Part shown: piece by piece, positions 54,394 through 63,693 of the stretch
Layout: every line of letters starts with the position of its first letter
How positions within the stretch are numbered: position 1 is the stretch's first letter
Source of the DNA: Glycomyces tenuis DSM 44171
Lineage (GTDB): Bacteria; Actinomycetota; Actinomycetes; Mycobacteriales; Micromonosporaceae
Assembly (NCBI RefSeq): GCF_000427885.1
Contig: NZ_ATYW01000016.1
Location: forward strand, 135 to 64,134
Direction: 5' to 3'
DNA: 64,000 bases
Notes under the pieces: generated by a model
What the model saw: only the letters and a program-made list of their open reading frames with translations
Databases searched by the model: none
Told to the model about the DNA's origin: nothing
Made by a program: the position numbers and the translations under genes

Positions 54394-56507
54394 GAGGCGT
54401 CGACCACGGTGCCGTCGGCGTGCACGTCGACGAGCCGGTCGCCGAGGCGCAGCCCGCGCAGGACCGCGTCGGGGTCGAGCTCGGCGACGCAGCCTTGCGC
54501 GGCGTCGAGATCGGAGCCGACCTTCGGGTCGACGCCGAAGAACGACTCGATCACCAGGGCCACATAGGCTCCGGCGGAGGAGCAGGCCCAGTCGATGATG
54601 TACGGCAGCTGCGGGGGCGCCTTGCGCGCGCCGCCGCCGACGGTGGGCATGGCCTCCTCGGTGAAGTGCGCCTGCCCGGGCGGGCCCTGGTTGGCGGAGC
54701 GGGCGAGGCCGGGGAGCCAGTCGGCGGCGACCGACGGGGCGCCGAGCGCGATGAGGGACCGGGCCGCGTCGGCGGGCCAGGCGGGGTAGGCGCCGTTCCA
54801 CTGGTGGTCGGGGCGGACGCTGAAGCTCGCGTCGGTGTCCCAAGGGGACAGCGAGCGCACCCAGGTCTCGGTTCGCAGTTCCCGCGTGTAGAAGTCGACC
54901 ATCTCGCGGCGCACCCGCTCGTCGAGGTCCGCGGCGATCGTGGTGCCCACGATGGAGAAGTCGTAGACGTGGCGCACCGGCACGCGGATGCCGTCCGGCT
55001 GCCGGGCCGCGAAGTGGCCGCCGCCGGGTTCGTAGAGCTCGATGACGTCGTCGACGAGTTCGGCGGCCTCGTCGGTGAGCGCCTGGGCGCCCTCGGCGTC
55101 GCCGCGGGCGGCCAGGATTCGGGCGACCGTGCGCATGCTCCACACGTTCGCGGCGTTGAGGCTCGCGACCTCGTGCGTGTAGGAGCTGACGCATTCGAGG
55201 AGGTTGTCGATCTCGCCGTAGTCGGCGAGCGGGGACTTGCCACGGAGCCCCTGCCAGGCGAGGGCCCATTCGCGCAGGTGCTCGGTGACCGGGCGCCCGC
55301 CGGGGGTCTCGTCGAGCAGGCTCGCGTCGCCGGTGAAGCGGAGGTAGTCGTGCACGAGCCGGGTCATCGCGTAGTCGTTGACCGAGTACCAGCGGCCGAC
55401 GGGTCCGCCGGTGAGCGAGGAGGTCCCGAAGTGCGTGTGGATGTCGGAGGCGATCCAGTGCCGCAGCTGGCGTTTCATCGGTTCGGGGTCGAGGAGGGCG
55501 TGCGTGATGGAGCTGAGGCTGTAGTCCCAGATGAAGGTGGTGGTGGCCCAGTAGTTGGGCATGAGGGTGTCGTAGCTGCGGCCGAGCACGTTGCCCGCGA
55601 AGTCGCGCCGGAACCAGATCGTGCCGAGCACGCCCCACCAGTAGAGGCGGCGCAGCGGCTCGGAGGTGGTTTCCAGGACGGGCAGGTGGCCGGAGAACTC
55701 GCCGTTGCCAGGGGTGAAGGCGGCGGTGAGCTGGTCGTTCCAGAAGGTCTCGGCGGCTTCGACGGTGCCCGGGACGTCGGCGGCGACGCGGTCGAACGCG
55801 GCGGTCGCTTCGGCCTCGGTGGCGGCGACGGCGTGGACGTAGCCGAAGCGGGCGGTGGCGCCGGGGGCGATGTCCAGGCGGACGACGACCTCGCCGCCGC
55901 GCTCGACGCCGCCGATGCCGACCTCGTGATCCGAAGCGGCGGGCGCGATCCTGGAGAGACGCACCGACGCTCCGGTGTCGACGCCCTGCACGCTCCAGGC
56001 CGTGCCGGACCCGTTCGCGAAGACCAGGCGCGAGCGCTCGGCGACGGAGCGGTTGGACTCGCTCGGGGCCACCGCGTCCAGCCAGGCCTCGTCGGACCGG
56101 GTCGCCCCGGCGGCGAGGGTGAGCGCTACCGGCACGGTCCGGGGGCGGTCACCGGTGTTGGTGACGCTGACATCGATGGCCACGCCGGTCTCGCCCGGCG
56201 CGCAGACCGTGACGGTGGTCAGGTCCAGGCCGGGCAGGGACACGCTGCGGCGCACCCGGTCGGGGCGCCATTCGTGCGTGATCGGCGCGCCGTAGGACTC
56301 CACGAGGCGCCCGTCGACGAAGCACGCGGCGGTGCGGGTGAGCCCCTGCGACACCGGCGGGAACGTCACGGCGCTGATCGCGGTGAGGTCGTGGTCGACC
56401 CTGGCGGTGCCGAGGAAGTTCGTCAGACCGCTGGGCGCGATCATGTCGTCGTAGTGGTGCGTGACCGGGTCGGCGGCGAGGTCGTCGACCGTGGGTATGA
56501 GGCGCAT
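54390..56507 (-). CDS. Six-hairpin glycoside hydrolase (family uncertain)
   Basis: 705 residues, cytoplasmic. An N-terminal beta-sandwich (about 1-270) is followed by an (alpha/alpha)6-barrel-like domain (about 290-650) with conserved-looking acidic/aromatic patches (WATTTFIWDYSLSSITHALLD, SVNDYAMTRLVHDYLRFTGD, SPLADYGEIDNLLECV, DHQWNGAYPAWPADAARSL). The layout fits inverting trehalase/GH63/GH116-like enzymes, but I cannot name the family. Lying next to mannose-6-phosphate isomerase, it may act on mannose-containing oligosaccharides; this is inference. Confidence 0.75.
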   Translation of the reverse strand: MRLIPTVDDLAADPVTHHYDDMIAPSGLTNFLGTARVDHDLTAISAVTFPPVSQGLTRTAACFVDGRLVESYGAPITHEWRPDRVRRSVSLPGLDLTTVTVCAPGETGVAIDVSVTNTGDRPRTVPVALTLAAGATRSDEAWLDAVAPSESNRSVAERSRLVFANGSGTAWSVQGVDTGASVRLSRIAPAASDHEVGIGGVERGGEVVVRLDIAPGATARFGYVHAVAATEAEATAAFDRVAADVPGTVEAAETFWNDQLTAAFTPGNGEFSGHLPVLETTSEPLRRLYWWGVLGTIWFRRDFAGNVLGRSYDTLMPNYWATTTFIWDYSLSSITHALLDPEPMKRQLRHWIASDIHTHFGTSSLTGGPVGRWYSVNDYAMTRLVHDYLRFTGDASLLDETPGGRPVTEHLREWALAWQGLRGKSPLADYGEIDNLLECVSSYTHEVASLNAANVWSMRTVARILAARGDAEGAQALTDEAAELVDDVIELYEPGGGHFAARQPDGIRVPVRHVYDFSIVGTTIAADLDERVRREMVDFYTRELRTETWVRSLSPWDTDASFSVRPDHQWNGAYPAWPADAARSLIALGAPSVAADWLPGLARSANQGPPGQAHFTEEAMPTVGGGARKAPPQLPYIIDWACSSAGAYVALVIESFFGVDPKVGSDLDAAQGCVAELDPDAVLRGLRLGDRLVDVHADGTVVDAS

Positions 56508-56515
56508 GGGGACTC

Positions 56516-57343
56516 CTAGTACTGGCCCAGGGCCAGGCCGCGGGCGAAGAACTTCTGCGTGCAGAGGAAGAGCACGACGGTCGGCAGCGAGACGAGCAGG
56601 CCGCCGGCGAGCACGGTCGACATCTGCGCGCCGCCGTAGGTGCTCTGCATCCCGGCGAGGCTGGTCACGATCGGCCGTACGGTGTCGGACTGGCTGAGCA
56701 CCAGGCCGAGCAGGAAGTCGTTCCAGATGAACGTGGCCTGGAGGATGAAGATCGCGACCAGCGCGCTCGAGGCCATCGGCAGGTACACCCGGAAGAAGAT
56801 GCGCCACGTCGACGCGCCGTCGAGCACCGAGGCCTCGAAGACGCTGTGCGCGATGCCGGTGAAGAAGTTGCGCATCACGAACGCCGAGAACGGGATCGAG
56901 ATCGCCGTGTAGACCATGACCATGCCGAGCCGGGTGTCGAAGACGCCCATGCGCGAGTAGGCGTCGAACAGCGGCAGCAGGATCATCTGGAGCGGGAAGA
57001 CGGTGCCGCCGAAGATCGCGACGAACCAGGCGAAGCCGTGCCGCAGCCGGAGCGCGACGATCGCGAAGCCGGTGCCGGCGCCGACGAGGACCGCGATCGC
57101 CGGCGAGACGACCGCGTAGAGCAGGGTGCTCGCGACGCCCTCGGCGAGGCCGGACAGCCGCATGGCCTCGGCGATGTTCTGGAACAGCGAGAAGTCGGTG
57201 GGCACCCACGACTTCTCGGTGGTGAAGGTCTCCGGCGACTTCGCGGCGTTGATCAGGAGCAGGTAGACCGGAAGCAGCCAGATGAGGCCGAGGACGGCCA
57301 GGACGCTGGTGCGGATGACTCGTGCTGTGCTTTTGTACGGCAT
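56516..57343 (-). CDS. Sugar ABC importer permease (MalG type), regulon 2
   Basis: 275 residues, six TM helices; EAA loop VFEASVLDGASTWRIFFRVYLPM (about 165-187). The C-terminus …CTQKFFARGLALGQY is typical of the family. It is tightly packed with the MalF gene (1 bp) and the glycosidase gene (8 bp). Confidence 0.9.
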   Translation of the reverse strand: MPYKSTARVIRTSVLAVLGLIWLLPVYLLLINAAKSPETFTTEKSWVPTDFSLFQNIAEAMRLSGLAEGVASTLLYAVVSPAIAVLVGAGTGFAIVALRLRHGFAWFVAIFGGTVFPLQMILLPLFDAYSRMGVFDTRLGMVMVYTAISIPFSAFVMRNFFTGIAHSVFEASVLDGASTWRIFFRVYLPMASSALVAIFILQATFIWNDFLLGLVLSQSDTVRPIVTSLAGMQSTYGGAQMSTVLAGGLLVSLPTVVLFLCTQKFFARGLALGQY

Positions 57344-57344
57344 G

Positions 57345-58250
57345 TCAGACCCCGTGCTTGCTGGACAGCTGCTGGCGCAGGTAGAGGATCGAGGCCACGA
57401 GCGTCACGATCGTGAGGAACACGGCGACCGCCGAGCCCAGGCCGTATTCGCTGTTGACGAAGGTCTCCTTGTACATCGTCAGCGCGAGCGTCTCGGAGTC
57501 GCGCCCCGGCCCGCCCTTGGTCATGCCCTGCACGATGTCGAAGGTCTTCAGGCTCGCGACGATCGAGAGGCCGACGACGACCGCGGTGAGCGGGCGCAGC
57601 ATGGGCCACAGGACGCTGCGGAAGAGGCGGAGGCCGGTGGCGCCGTCCATCCGCGCCGCCTCGAGCGGCTCCTTCGGGATCGACTGGAGGCCGATCGTGA
57701 ACAGCAGCGCGTTGACGCCGACGCCCTGCCACGCGGTCGCGAGGATCATCACGACCGTGTTGAGCGGGGCGTCGACGAGCCAGCGCGGCGTGTCGGCGAT
57801 CCCGAAGGCGGCCAGCGCCTGGTCGAGGGCGCCGCCGCCGCCGAGGATGAACGACCAGATGACGCCGACCCCGATGCCCGAGAGCGCGTACGGGATGAGG
57901 AACGGCAGCCGCAGCCACGTCCCGCCCGCGAGGTTCCAGGTGAGCAGGGCGACCCCGAGGCCGATGCCCACCGGGACGATGAGGGTGCCGACGACCCACA
58001 GCAGCGTGTTGAGCACGGAGCCGAGGAACTCCGGGTCGTCGAACATCTCGACGTAGTTCTCGACGCCGATCCACTCGGGATCGCCCAGCCCGTTGTACTC
58101 GGTGAAGCTGATGAAGGTCGTCCACAGCAGCGGCAGGTAGAGCAGCACCGCCACCACGAGCACGCTCGGCGCGATGAAGCCCCTGGCCGACCAGCGGTAC
58201 GGGTCGCGCTCCTTGGGGAACCGCCTCGTCGGGGTCTTGTCGGACGTCAT
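57345..58250 (-). CDS. Sugar ABC importer permease (MalF type), regulon 2
   Basis: 301 residues, six TM helices after a basic cytoplasmic tail; EAA loop PLEAARMDGATGLRLFRSVLWPMLRP. The conserved TKGGPGRDSETLALTMY loop is present. It starts 6 bp after the binding-protein gene. Confidence 0.9.
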   Translation of the reverse strand: MTSDKTPTRRFPKERDPYRWSARGFIAPSVLVVAVLLYLPLLWTTFISFTEYNGLGDPEWIGVENYVEMFDDPEFLGSVLNTLLWVVGTLIVPVGIGLGVALLTWNLAGGTWLRLPFLIPYALSGIGVGVIWSFILGGGGALDQALAAFGIADTPRWLVDAPLNTVVMILATAWQGVGVNALLFTIGLQSIPKEPLEAARMDGATGLRLFRSVLWPMLRPLTAVVVGLSIVASLKTFDIVQGMTKGGPGRDSETLALTMYKETFVNSEYGLGSAVAVFLTIVTLVASILYLRQQLSSKHGV

Positions 58251-58256
58251 CTGGCG

Positions 58257-59519
58257 CTACTCCTGGTCTGCCCAGTAGTCGTCGGCCTCGGCCTGGATGG
58301 TCTCCAGGTACGGCATCGGATCGCCCGGGTTGGCGATGAACGCGCCGAACTGCTCGAGCGCGACGGTGAGGATCGGTGTCGGCGTCGCCTCGTAGTAGCG
58401 GTCGTAGAGCTGGTAGTCGCCGCCGGTGACGGTGGTGCCGAGCTCCTCGAGCATCGGGTCGGCGACGGTGGCCTGCGGGTTGAACGCGACGTCGCCGCGC
58501 GCCTCGCTCCACGCCGTCTGCGCCTCCGGGGACATCCACCACTCGGAGTAGGTCAGGCCGAGCGTCTTCTGCGAGGAGTTCTCGGCCACGCACAGCGGCC
58601 CGGACTCGACGGCGACGGGAGTCTGCTCGAGCTCGGGGTTCACCGCGGGGATCACGAACATGTCGTAGTCCTCGCCGGAGACCATGCCGGCGCCGTCGAG
58701 GGAGCCGTTGAAGAACGAGCCGAAGTTGATCATCGCGTAGTCGCCCTGCTTGAGGCCGACGGCCGGGTCGACGGTGCTGCCGGCGTCCGAGAACCAGCCG
58801 GCCTCGGCCTGGTCGCGCCAGGTCTCCATGATCTCGACGATCCTCGGGTCGGTGTACTTCACCTCACCGGTGGCGAGCCCGTTGTACAGCTCGGGGTCGG
58901 TGCCGGCGACCAGCTGCTGGAACCACGGGAAGGTGAACAGCGTGCTGGTCTGGTAGTACGGCGTGATCCCCTCCTCGGTCAGCTGCGCGGCGATCGCGTC
59001 GAGCTCGGCCCAGGTGGTGGGCTCCTCGAGCCCCTGCTCCTCGAAGATGTTCTTGTTGTAGTACATGACCCAGTAGGCGATGTTCATCGGGACGCAGTAC
59101 TGCTTGCCGTCGAAGGTGTAGCTGTCCCGCAGGTCGGGCGAGACCCAGCCGGAGTCGACGGCCTTCGTCCAGATGTCGGTCGTCTCGGCGATGAGGTCCT
59201 CTTCGACGAGCTCGGCGAGCGAGGGGCCGGTCTGCCAGGTGAACAGGCCCGGGCTCTTGTCGGTGCGGAAGGACTGCCTGATGAACGCGTCGTACTGGTC
59301 GGCGTCGGAGTAGCCGGTCGTGTTCAAGGTGATCTCGGCATCGGACTCGCTCTGGGCGTTGAGCTCGTCGAAGTCCGGCTCCCAGGCGGCCTTGTTCGTG
59401 TAGAAGTCGAGCGTGCCCGTGGTGGCGCCGTCGTCCTCGCCTCCGCCGCCGCACGAGGCGAGCAGCAAGGAGACGCCGGCGGCGGCCGCGATGACGAGGG
59501 GGATCTTGCGTGATCTCAT
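58257..59519 (-). CDS. Sugar-binding lipoprotein, regulon 2
   Basis: 420 residues, solute-binding family 1. Signal IPLVIAAAAGVSLLLASC with lipobox LASC (Cys23). Ligand-pocket features include FYTNKAAWEPDF, FTWQTGPSLAELVEEDLIAETTDIW, PMNIAYWVMYYNKNIFEEQGLEEP and GDYAMINFGSFFNGS. The ligand is probably an oligosaccharide that gives mannose or fructose phosphates, judging from the isomerase next to it. AAAGGAG precedes the ATG. Confidence 0.9.
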   Translation of the reverse strand: MRSRKIPLVIAAAAGVSLLLASCGGGGEDDGATTGTLDFYTNKAAWEPDFDELNAQSESDAEITLNTTGYSDADQYDAFIRQSFRTDKSPGLFTWQTGPSLAELVEEDLIAETTDIWTKAVDSGWVSPDLRDSYTFDGKQYCVPMNIAYWVMYYNKNIFEEQGLEEPTTWAELDAIAAQLTEEGITPYYQTSTLFTFPWFQQLVAGTDPELYNGLATGEVKYTDPRIVEIMETWRDQAEAGWFSDAGSTVDPAVGLKQGDYAMINFGSFFNGSLDGAGMVSGEDYDMFVIPAVNPELEQTPVAVESGPLCVAENSSQKTLGLTYSEWWMSPEAQTAWSEARGDVAFNPQATVADPMLEELGTTVTGGDYQLYDRYYEATPTPILTVALEQFGAFIANPGDPMPYLETIQAEADDYWADQE

Positions 59520-59574
59520 TTCGAACTCCTTTGTTCTTCCTTCTCAAGGGGGTGGGGCTTGTGCGGGTGCGGTG

Positions 59575-61425
59575 TCATGCCTCGGACGCGCCGGCGCCGG
59601 TGCCGCGGACCGAGGCCTTGACCGTCGCGAAGCGTTCGCTGCGCGAACGCGCCGTGCGCCGGATGACGTACGGGCCGACGGCGGCCGGGACGATGAACGT
59701 CTCGGCGTAGTGGATCTCGTAGGGCGCGAACGCGCCGGTGGGGCTGACGATCTCGACCTCGTCGCCTTCGACGAGGTTCAGCACGTTCACGGTCCCTTCG
59801 GTGTCGTGCGCGGCCTGCTCGGAGAACCAGTGGCGGCGCACCTCGATGAACTCCAGCTCGTGCAGGCCGGTGCGCTCTTCGACGTTGCCCTCCTCGGCGG
59901 CGCCGTCGCCGCCGCGGGACACCACCTCGACGCGGTTGACGAGGTTCGCCTCCGTCCAGGTCCGGTCCCGCTCCCAGGCGAAGTTCGCCTCGCCGTGGTC
60001 GAGGTGCACGGGCCGGGGGATCCCGTCGAGTCCGACGCGGCCCCAGTCCCAGAGCTTGAAGGTGAAGATGAAGGGGGTCGCGGAGATCTCCAAGACCATC
60101 GAGTTCGCGCCGGAGCTGTGGATCGTGCCCGCCGGGATCAGGAAGTGGTCGTGCTTCTTGGCGGGGAACGCGTTCACGTGGCGCTCGGCCTCGAAGGGGC
60201 GCTCGCCGGCGGCGGCGGCGCGCAGGTCCTCGAGCATGGCGTCCTTGTCGACGTCGTCCTTGACTCCGAGGTAGACGACGGCGTCGTCTCCGGCGTCGAG
60301 CAGGTAGTACGACTCGTCCTGCGTGTAGTGCATGCCGAAGGTCTGGTGGATGTAGTCGGTGAAGGGATGCACCTGGAGGGAGAGGTTGCCGCCCTCCATG
60401 GTGTCGAGGAAGTCGAACCTGATGGGGAACTCGGCGCCGAACCGCGCGTACGTCCGCTCCCCGAGCAGCGCCTTGGGCTGGGTGAGCACCAGGTCCAGCG
60501 AGGGGATCTCGACGATCGCGCCGTCGGCGTCCTCCAGCAGCAGCGAGTTCTCCTCGGGGACGCAGTCGAAGCACCAGGCGTAGTTCGGCTTGCTCGGGTC
60601 GAGGTCGAGCTTGCGCTTCATCCACTGCCCGCCCCAGACGCCGGGGTCGAAGAACGGCACGACGCGGAGCGGGGCGTGCGCGGCGTTCGCGACGGCGGCC
60701 CGGAAGGCGTCGCCGGTGATCATCCCGGCCTCGCGCGGGTGCCCTTCCGCGGCGCCGATCGCGTTGGCGTCCAGCACGAAGTCGACCCGGTCGAACAGGG
60801 TCCGCTTGTGGCGGTCGGCCACGCGCCACTCGACGAAGAAGCCGCGCTTGTACTTGCGCAGCTGGTCCTCGTCGGGGTTCTCGGCCCGCCAGTTGGCGGC
60901 CCCGGCCCGCTGGCGCAGCTGGATCTCCCAGCGGGCCATGTCGGCGAGGACCAGCGCGTACGGGGCGCCGGTGCGCCGGGCGACGAGGTCGGCGCCCCAG
61001 CCGAGGAGGACCACCGGCCGGTCGTCGCCGTCGACCTCGACGGCGAGCTTGTCGAGGCGCTCGGCGTCGTAGAAGGAGTCCACCGCCGCGTGGGAGAGGA
61101 CGCCGAAGACGCGGTCGTCGGTGAGGTTGTCGGCGATGCGGGCGTCGATCAGTTCGATGGGGAGCGCGGCGGCCTCCTCGACGTCGACGAGGTGCCACTG
61201 CGGGAGCGCCTCGGCGACGGCCTCGGCGATGAGCGGGAGGTCCGCGCCGGGGTAGGCGTCGACGACGAGCAGCGGTGCGCGGCCGGCGGCCCGGTCGGCG
61301 GCCGTTTCGGCGGCCCGGACCCATGCCTTCGCGCCGGTGAGCACGCGGGCGTCGGCCGGGAGCGGCACGGTCGGCCGCTTCACGTAGCGCCCGGGTTCGG
61401 TGGGAGACGGACTAGCGGTCGGCAC
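59575..61425 (-). CDS. Class I mannose-6-phosphate isomerase with kinase-like N-domain
   Basis: 616 residues, about 200 more than ordinary class I ManA. Residues about 250-600 hold the cupin isomerase with metal-site motifs GGNLSLQVHPF, DESYYLLDAG and LIPAGTIHSSG. Residues about 45-225 resemble a uridine-kinase/P-loop fold (LLVVDAYPGADLPLIAEAV…, DRVFGVLSHAAVDSFYDAERLDKLAVEVDGDDRPVVLLGWGADLV…, LVLADMARWEIQLRQR), but the Walker A GxxxxGK[ST] is lost. It interconverts mannose-6-P and fructose-6-P, feeding imported sugar into glycolysis. The start overlaps the ROK stop by 14 nt. Confidence 0.85.
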   Translation of the reverse strand: MPTASPSPTEPGRYVKRPTVPLPADARVLTGAKAWVRAAETAADRAAGRAPLLVVDAYPGADLPLIAEAVAEALPQWHLVDVEEAAALPIELIDARIADNLTDDRVFGVLSHAAVDSFYDAERLDKLAVEVDGDDRPVVLLGWGADLVARRTGAPYALVLADMARWEIQLRQRAGAANWRAENPDEDQLRKYKRGFFVEWRVADRHKRTLFDRVDFVLDANAIGAAEGHPREAGMITGDAFRAAVANAAHAPLRVVPFFDPGVWGGQWMKRKLDLDPSKPNYAWCFDCVPEENSLLLEDADGAIVEIPSLDLVLTQPKALLGERTYARFGAEFPIRFDFLDTMEGGNLSLQVHPFTDYIHQTFGMHYTQDESYYLLDAGDDAVVYLGVKDDVDKDAMLEDLRAAAAGERPFEAERHVNAFPAKKHDHFLIPAGTIHSSGANSMVLEISATPFIFTFKLWDWGRVGLDGIPRPVHLDHGEANFAWERDRTWTEANLVNRVEVVSRGGDGAAEEGNVEERTGLHELEFIEVRRHWFSEQAAHDTEGTVNVLNLVEGDEVEIVSPTGAFAPYEIHYAETFIVPAAVGPYVIRRTARSRSERFATVKASVRGTGAGASEA

Positions 61426-62317
61426 GGGTGCTCCTTCTGGGATGGTTCTCGGCCGCGAGGACGGACAGTCCGCGCAGCACCGAGAGGTCGGGTCGGTCGG
61501 GGATGACGAAGGAGGGGCGGTACGAGCTCGTCCAGAGGTGCTCGGCGACGTAGGCCTCGATCGGGGCGGCGAGGGCGGCGCCGGCGCGCATGATGCCGCC
61601 TGAGAGGACGACGACGTCGGGGTCGTAGGCGTGGCACAGCGACACGGCCGTGGCGCCCCAGGCCCGGATCGCGCGGTCGCGCAGGGCGGCGGCGGCGGTG
61701 TCGCCGGCTTCGGCGGCGGCGAGCATCGCCTTGACGTCGGTGACCGCGTCCCCGCGGGCGGCGAGCTCGCGCCGGATGGCCCAGGCCCCGGCGATCGACT
61801 CGGCGCAGCCGACGTTGCCGCAGTTGCACGGTTCGGCGTCGATGTCGACCGTGAGGTGGCCGCCGAGGATGCCCGCGTGGTCGTGGGCGCCGCGCAGGAG
61901 CGTGCCGTCCATGACGGCCGCGGTGCCGATGCCGGTGCCGAGGGTCATGAGCACGGCGTCCCGCGCCCCGGCCGCCGAGCCGGCGGTGATCTCGCCGACG
62001 AGCGCCGCTCTGGCGTCGTTCTCGATGACGGCGGGCAGTCCGAACGAGGCCCGCGCCCAGGCGACGAGGTCGAGTCCGCCGAGGCGGGGCTGCTTGTCGT
62101 GCGCCTTCACCAGGCGGCCCGCGGCGCGGTCCACGACGCCGGGGACCGCGATGCCCGCCGAGTCCGGCGCGGCGGCCGCGGTCAGCTCGACGGCCGCGGC
62201 CACCGTCCGCTCGAGGTCGTCCTCGCCGGTCGGGACGGTGGCGGTGCGGACGGGCGCGCCGCGGTCGAGGACGCCGAGCTTGATCTCGGATCCTCCGAAG
62301 TCGATGCAGAGCTCCAT
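61412..62317 (-). CDS. ROK-family sugar kinase
   Basis: 301 residues. Phosphate loop CIDFGGSEIKLGVLD at 4-18; catalytic Asp in VIENDARAALVGE; ATP-binding LMTLGTGIGTAAVMDG; zinc motif CNCGNVGCAES. There is no N-terminal HTH, so it is a kinase, not a repressor. It would phosphorylate the released sugar before the isomerase; hexose identity is uncertain. First gene of regulon 2, with GGAGGAGG before ATG 62317 and the operator 62 nt upstream. Confidence 0.9.
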   Translation of the reverse strand: MELCIDFGGSEIKLGVLDRGAPVRTATVPTGEDDLERTVAAAVELTAAAAPDSAGIAVPGVVDRAAGRLVKAHDKQPRLGGLDLVAWARASFGLPAVIENDARAALVGEITAGSAAGARDAVLMTLGTGIGTAAVMDGTLLRGAHDHAGILGGHLTVDIDAEPCNCGNVGCAESIAGAWAIRRELAARGDAVTDVKAMLAAAEAGDTAAAALRDRAIRAWGATAVSLCHAYDPDVVVLSGGIMRAGAALAAPIEAYVAEHLWTSSYRPSFVIPDRPDLSVLRGLSVLAAENHPRRSTRADR

Positions 62318-62378
62318 CGCGTCCGCCTCCTCCTCCGTGGCTGTGGGCACCGCCGTGGTCCGGCTCGGTGATCGTGCG

Positions 62379-62396
62379 GTTGGTAACGTTACCAAC
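62379..62396. promoter_or_regulatory. Regulon 2 LacI operator
   Basis: GTTGGTAACGTTACCAAC is a perfect 18-bp, CpG-centred palindrome between lacI and the ROK gene. The form is that of a textbook LacI-family site. Confidence 0.85.
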
Positions 62397-62439
62397 TTAG
62401 CGCGGTCTTCTGCAACCACCCCCGCCTGTCGGCGCGTCG

Positions 62440-63459
62440 TCAGGGATATTCGATGGTGACGGGCAGTTCGACCGTCCTGGCCGCCTCGGCGGTCTCGCCG
62501 TCGAGCCGCGAGAACAGGAGGGTCGCCGCCTCGCGGCCGAGCAGCCGCGCGTCGTGGTCGATGACGGTGACCGGGACCGGCATGAGCTCGGAGAGCTCGA
62601 AGTCGTCGAAGCTCACGACGGCCGGGCGGGGCCCGGGCAGGCCGTCGCGCATCCGCCGCCCGATCTCGCGCATCGCGCCGATCGAGTTGCGGTTGTTCGC
62701 GCTGAAGATCGCCGTCGGGGGCTCCGCGAGGTCGAGCATGGCCCGCGCGGCCCGGGTCGCCGCGGTCACGTCCTGCTGGTCCCGGGCGACGATCGCCGGG
62801 TCGATCGGCGCCCCGTGTTCGAGCATCGCCCGCTCGTAGCCCCGGTACCGGCGCTCCCCGGTGAACACCGAGCTGCGGTTCCCGAGGAAGCCGATGCGGG
62901 TGTGCCCGGCGTCGAGCAGGGCGACGGTGCCGCGGTAGGCGCCGCCGACGTCGTCGAGCAGCACCGTGTCGACCTCCAGGCCGGGCACGCGCCGCGAGGC
63001 GAGCACGAGCGGGACCTCGCCGAGGCGCTCGGGCCGCAGGTGCTCCGCGTCGCCGCCGCTGGTCGGCACGAGGATGAGCCCGTCGACCTGCCGCCCGATG
63101 AAGTCGCTGACGAGCTGGCGCTCGCGCGCGTCGTCCTCGCCGGTGTTGCCGAGGATGATGCGCCGGCCGTGCTCGGCGGCGACCTCCTCGACTCCGAGCG
63201 CGAAGTTGCCGTAGTAGGGGTTGGCGAGGTTCGTGATCGCGACGCCGATGAGGCCGCTGGGCTGCCCGGGGCGCAGGCTCCGCGCGTTCTCGTTGCGGTA
63301 GTAGCCGAGCTCGCGGACGGCCGCCATCACGCGCTCCTGGACGTCCGGCCGCACGTTCCGGCCGCCGGCGAGCGTGCGGGAGACGGTCATGGGACTCACC
63401 CCGGCGCGCGTCGCGACCTCTTTGATCGTCGGCTGGCGCGCCCCTCGGGATATCGACAT
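62440..63459 (-). CDS. LacI-family regulator, regulon 2
   Basis: 339 residues. HTH/hinge at about 10-65 (PTIKEVATRAGVSPMTVSRTLAGGRNVRPDVQERVMAAVRELGYYRNENARSL) and a PBP-like sensor domain ending LFSRLDGETAEAARTVELPVTIEYP. It is transcribed in the same direction as, and just before, the ROK gene, with the 18-bp operator in between. GGAGGAGGGC precedes ATG 63459. Confidence 0.92.
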   Translation of the reverse strand: MSISRGARQPTIKEVATRAGVSPMTVSRTLAGGRNVRPDVQERVMAAVRELGYYRNENARSLRPGQPSGLIGVAITNLANPYYGNFALGVEEVAAEHGRRIILGNTGEDDARERQLVSDFIGRQVDGLILVPTSGGDAEHLRPERLGEVPLVLASRRVPGLEVDTVLLDDVGGAYRGTVALLDAGHTRIGFLGNRSSVFTGERRYRGYERAMLEHGAPIDPAIVARDQQDVTAATRAARAMLDLAEPPTAIFSANNRNSIGAMREIGRRMRDGLPGPRPAVVSFDDFELSELMPVPVTVIDHDARLLGREAATLLFSRLDGETAEAARTVELPVTIEYP

Positions 63460-63693
63460 GCCAGCCCTCCTCCGCCTGGTTCGCCAATCCTATGCGTACG
63501 TTAGCGCGCCCGAGTGGGAGCGTACGCGGCATGTGCGACGGCCCGGCACGCCTCCTCCGGCCGCGCCGTGCCCCGAAACGGTTCGGCGCCACCGCGAGCA
63601 GGGCGGACCGGCCCTGCTCGCGGCCCCGCTCCGGTCCCCCGCGGCTGTATCCTCGGAACCGAATCGCACGGTCGTCTTGAGGGGAGCCTGTCG

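Noticed and set aside
57282-59513. A 743-codon plus-strand frame opposite the regulon 2 importer
   Set aside because: Antisense shadow of three importer genes with recognisable families; no ribosome site and no domain.
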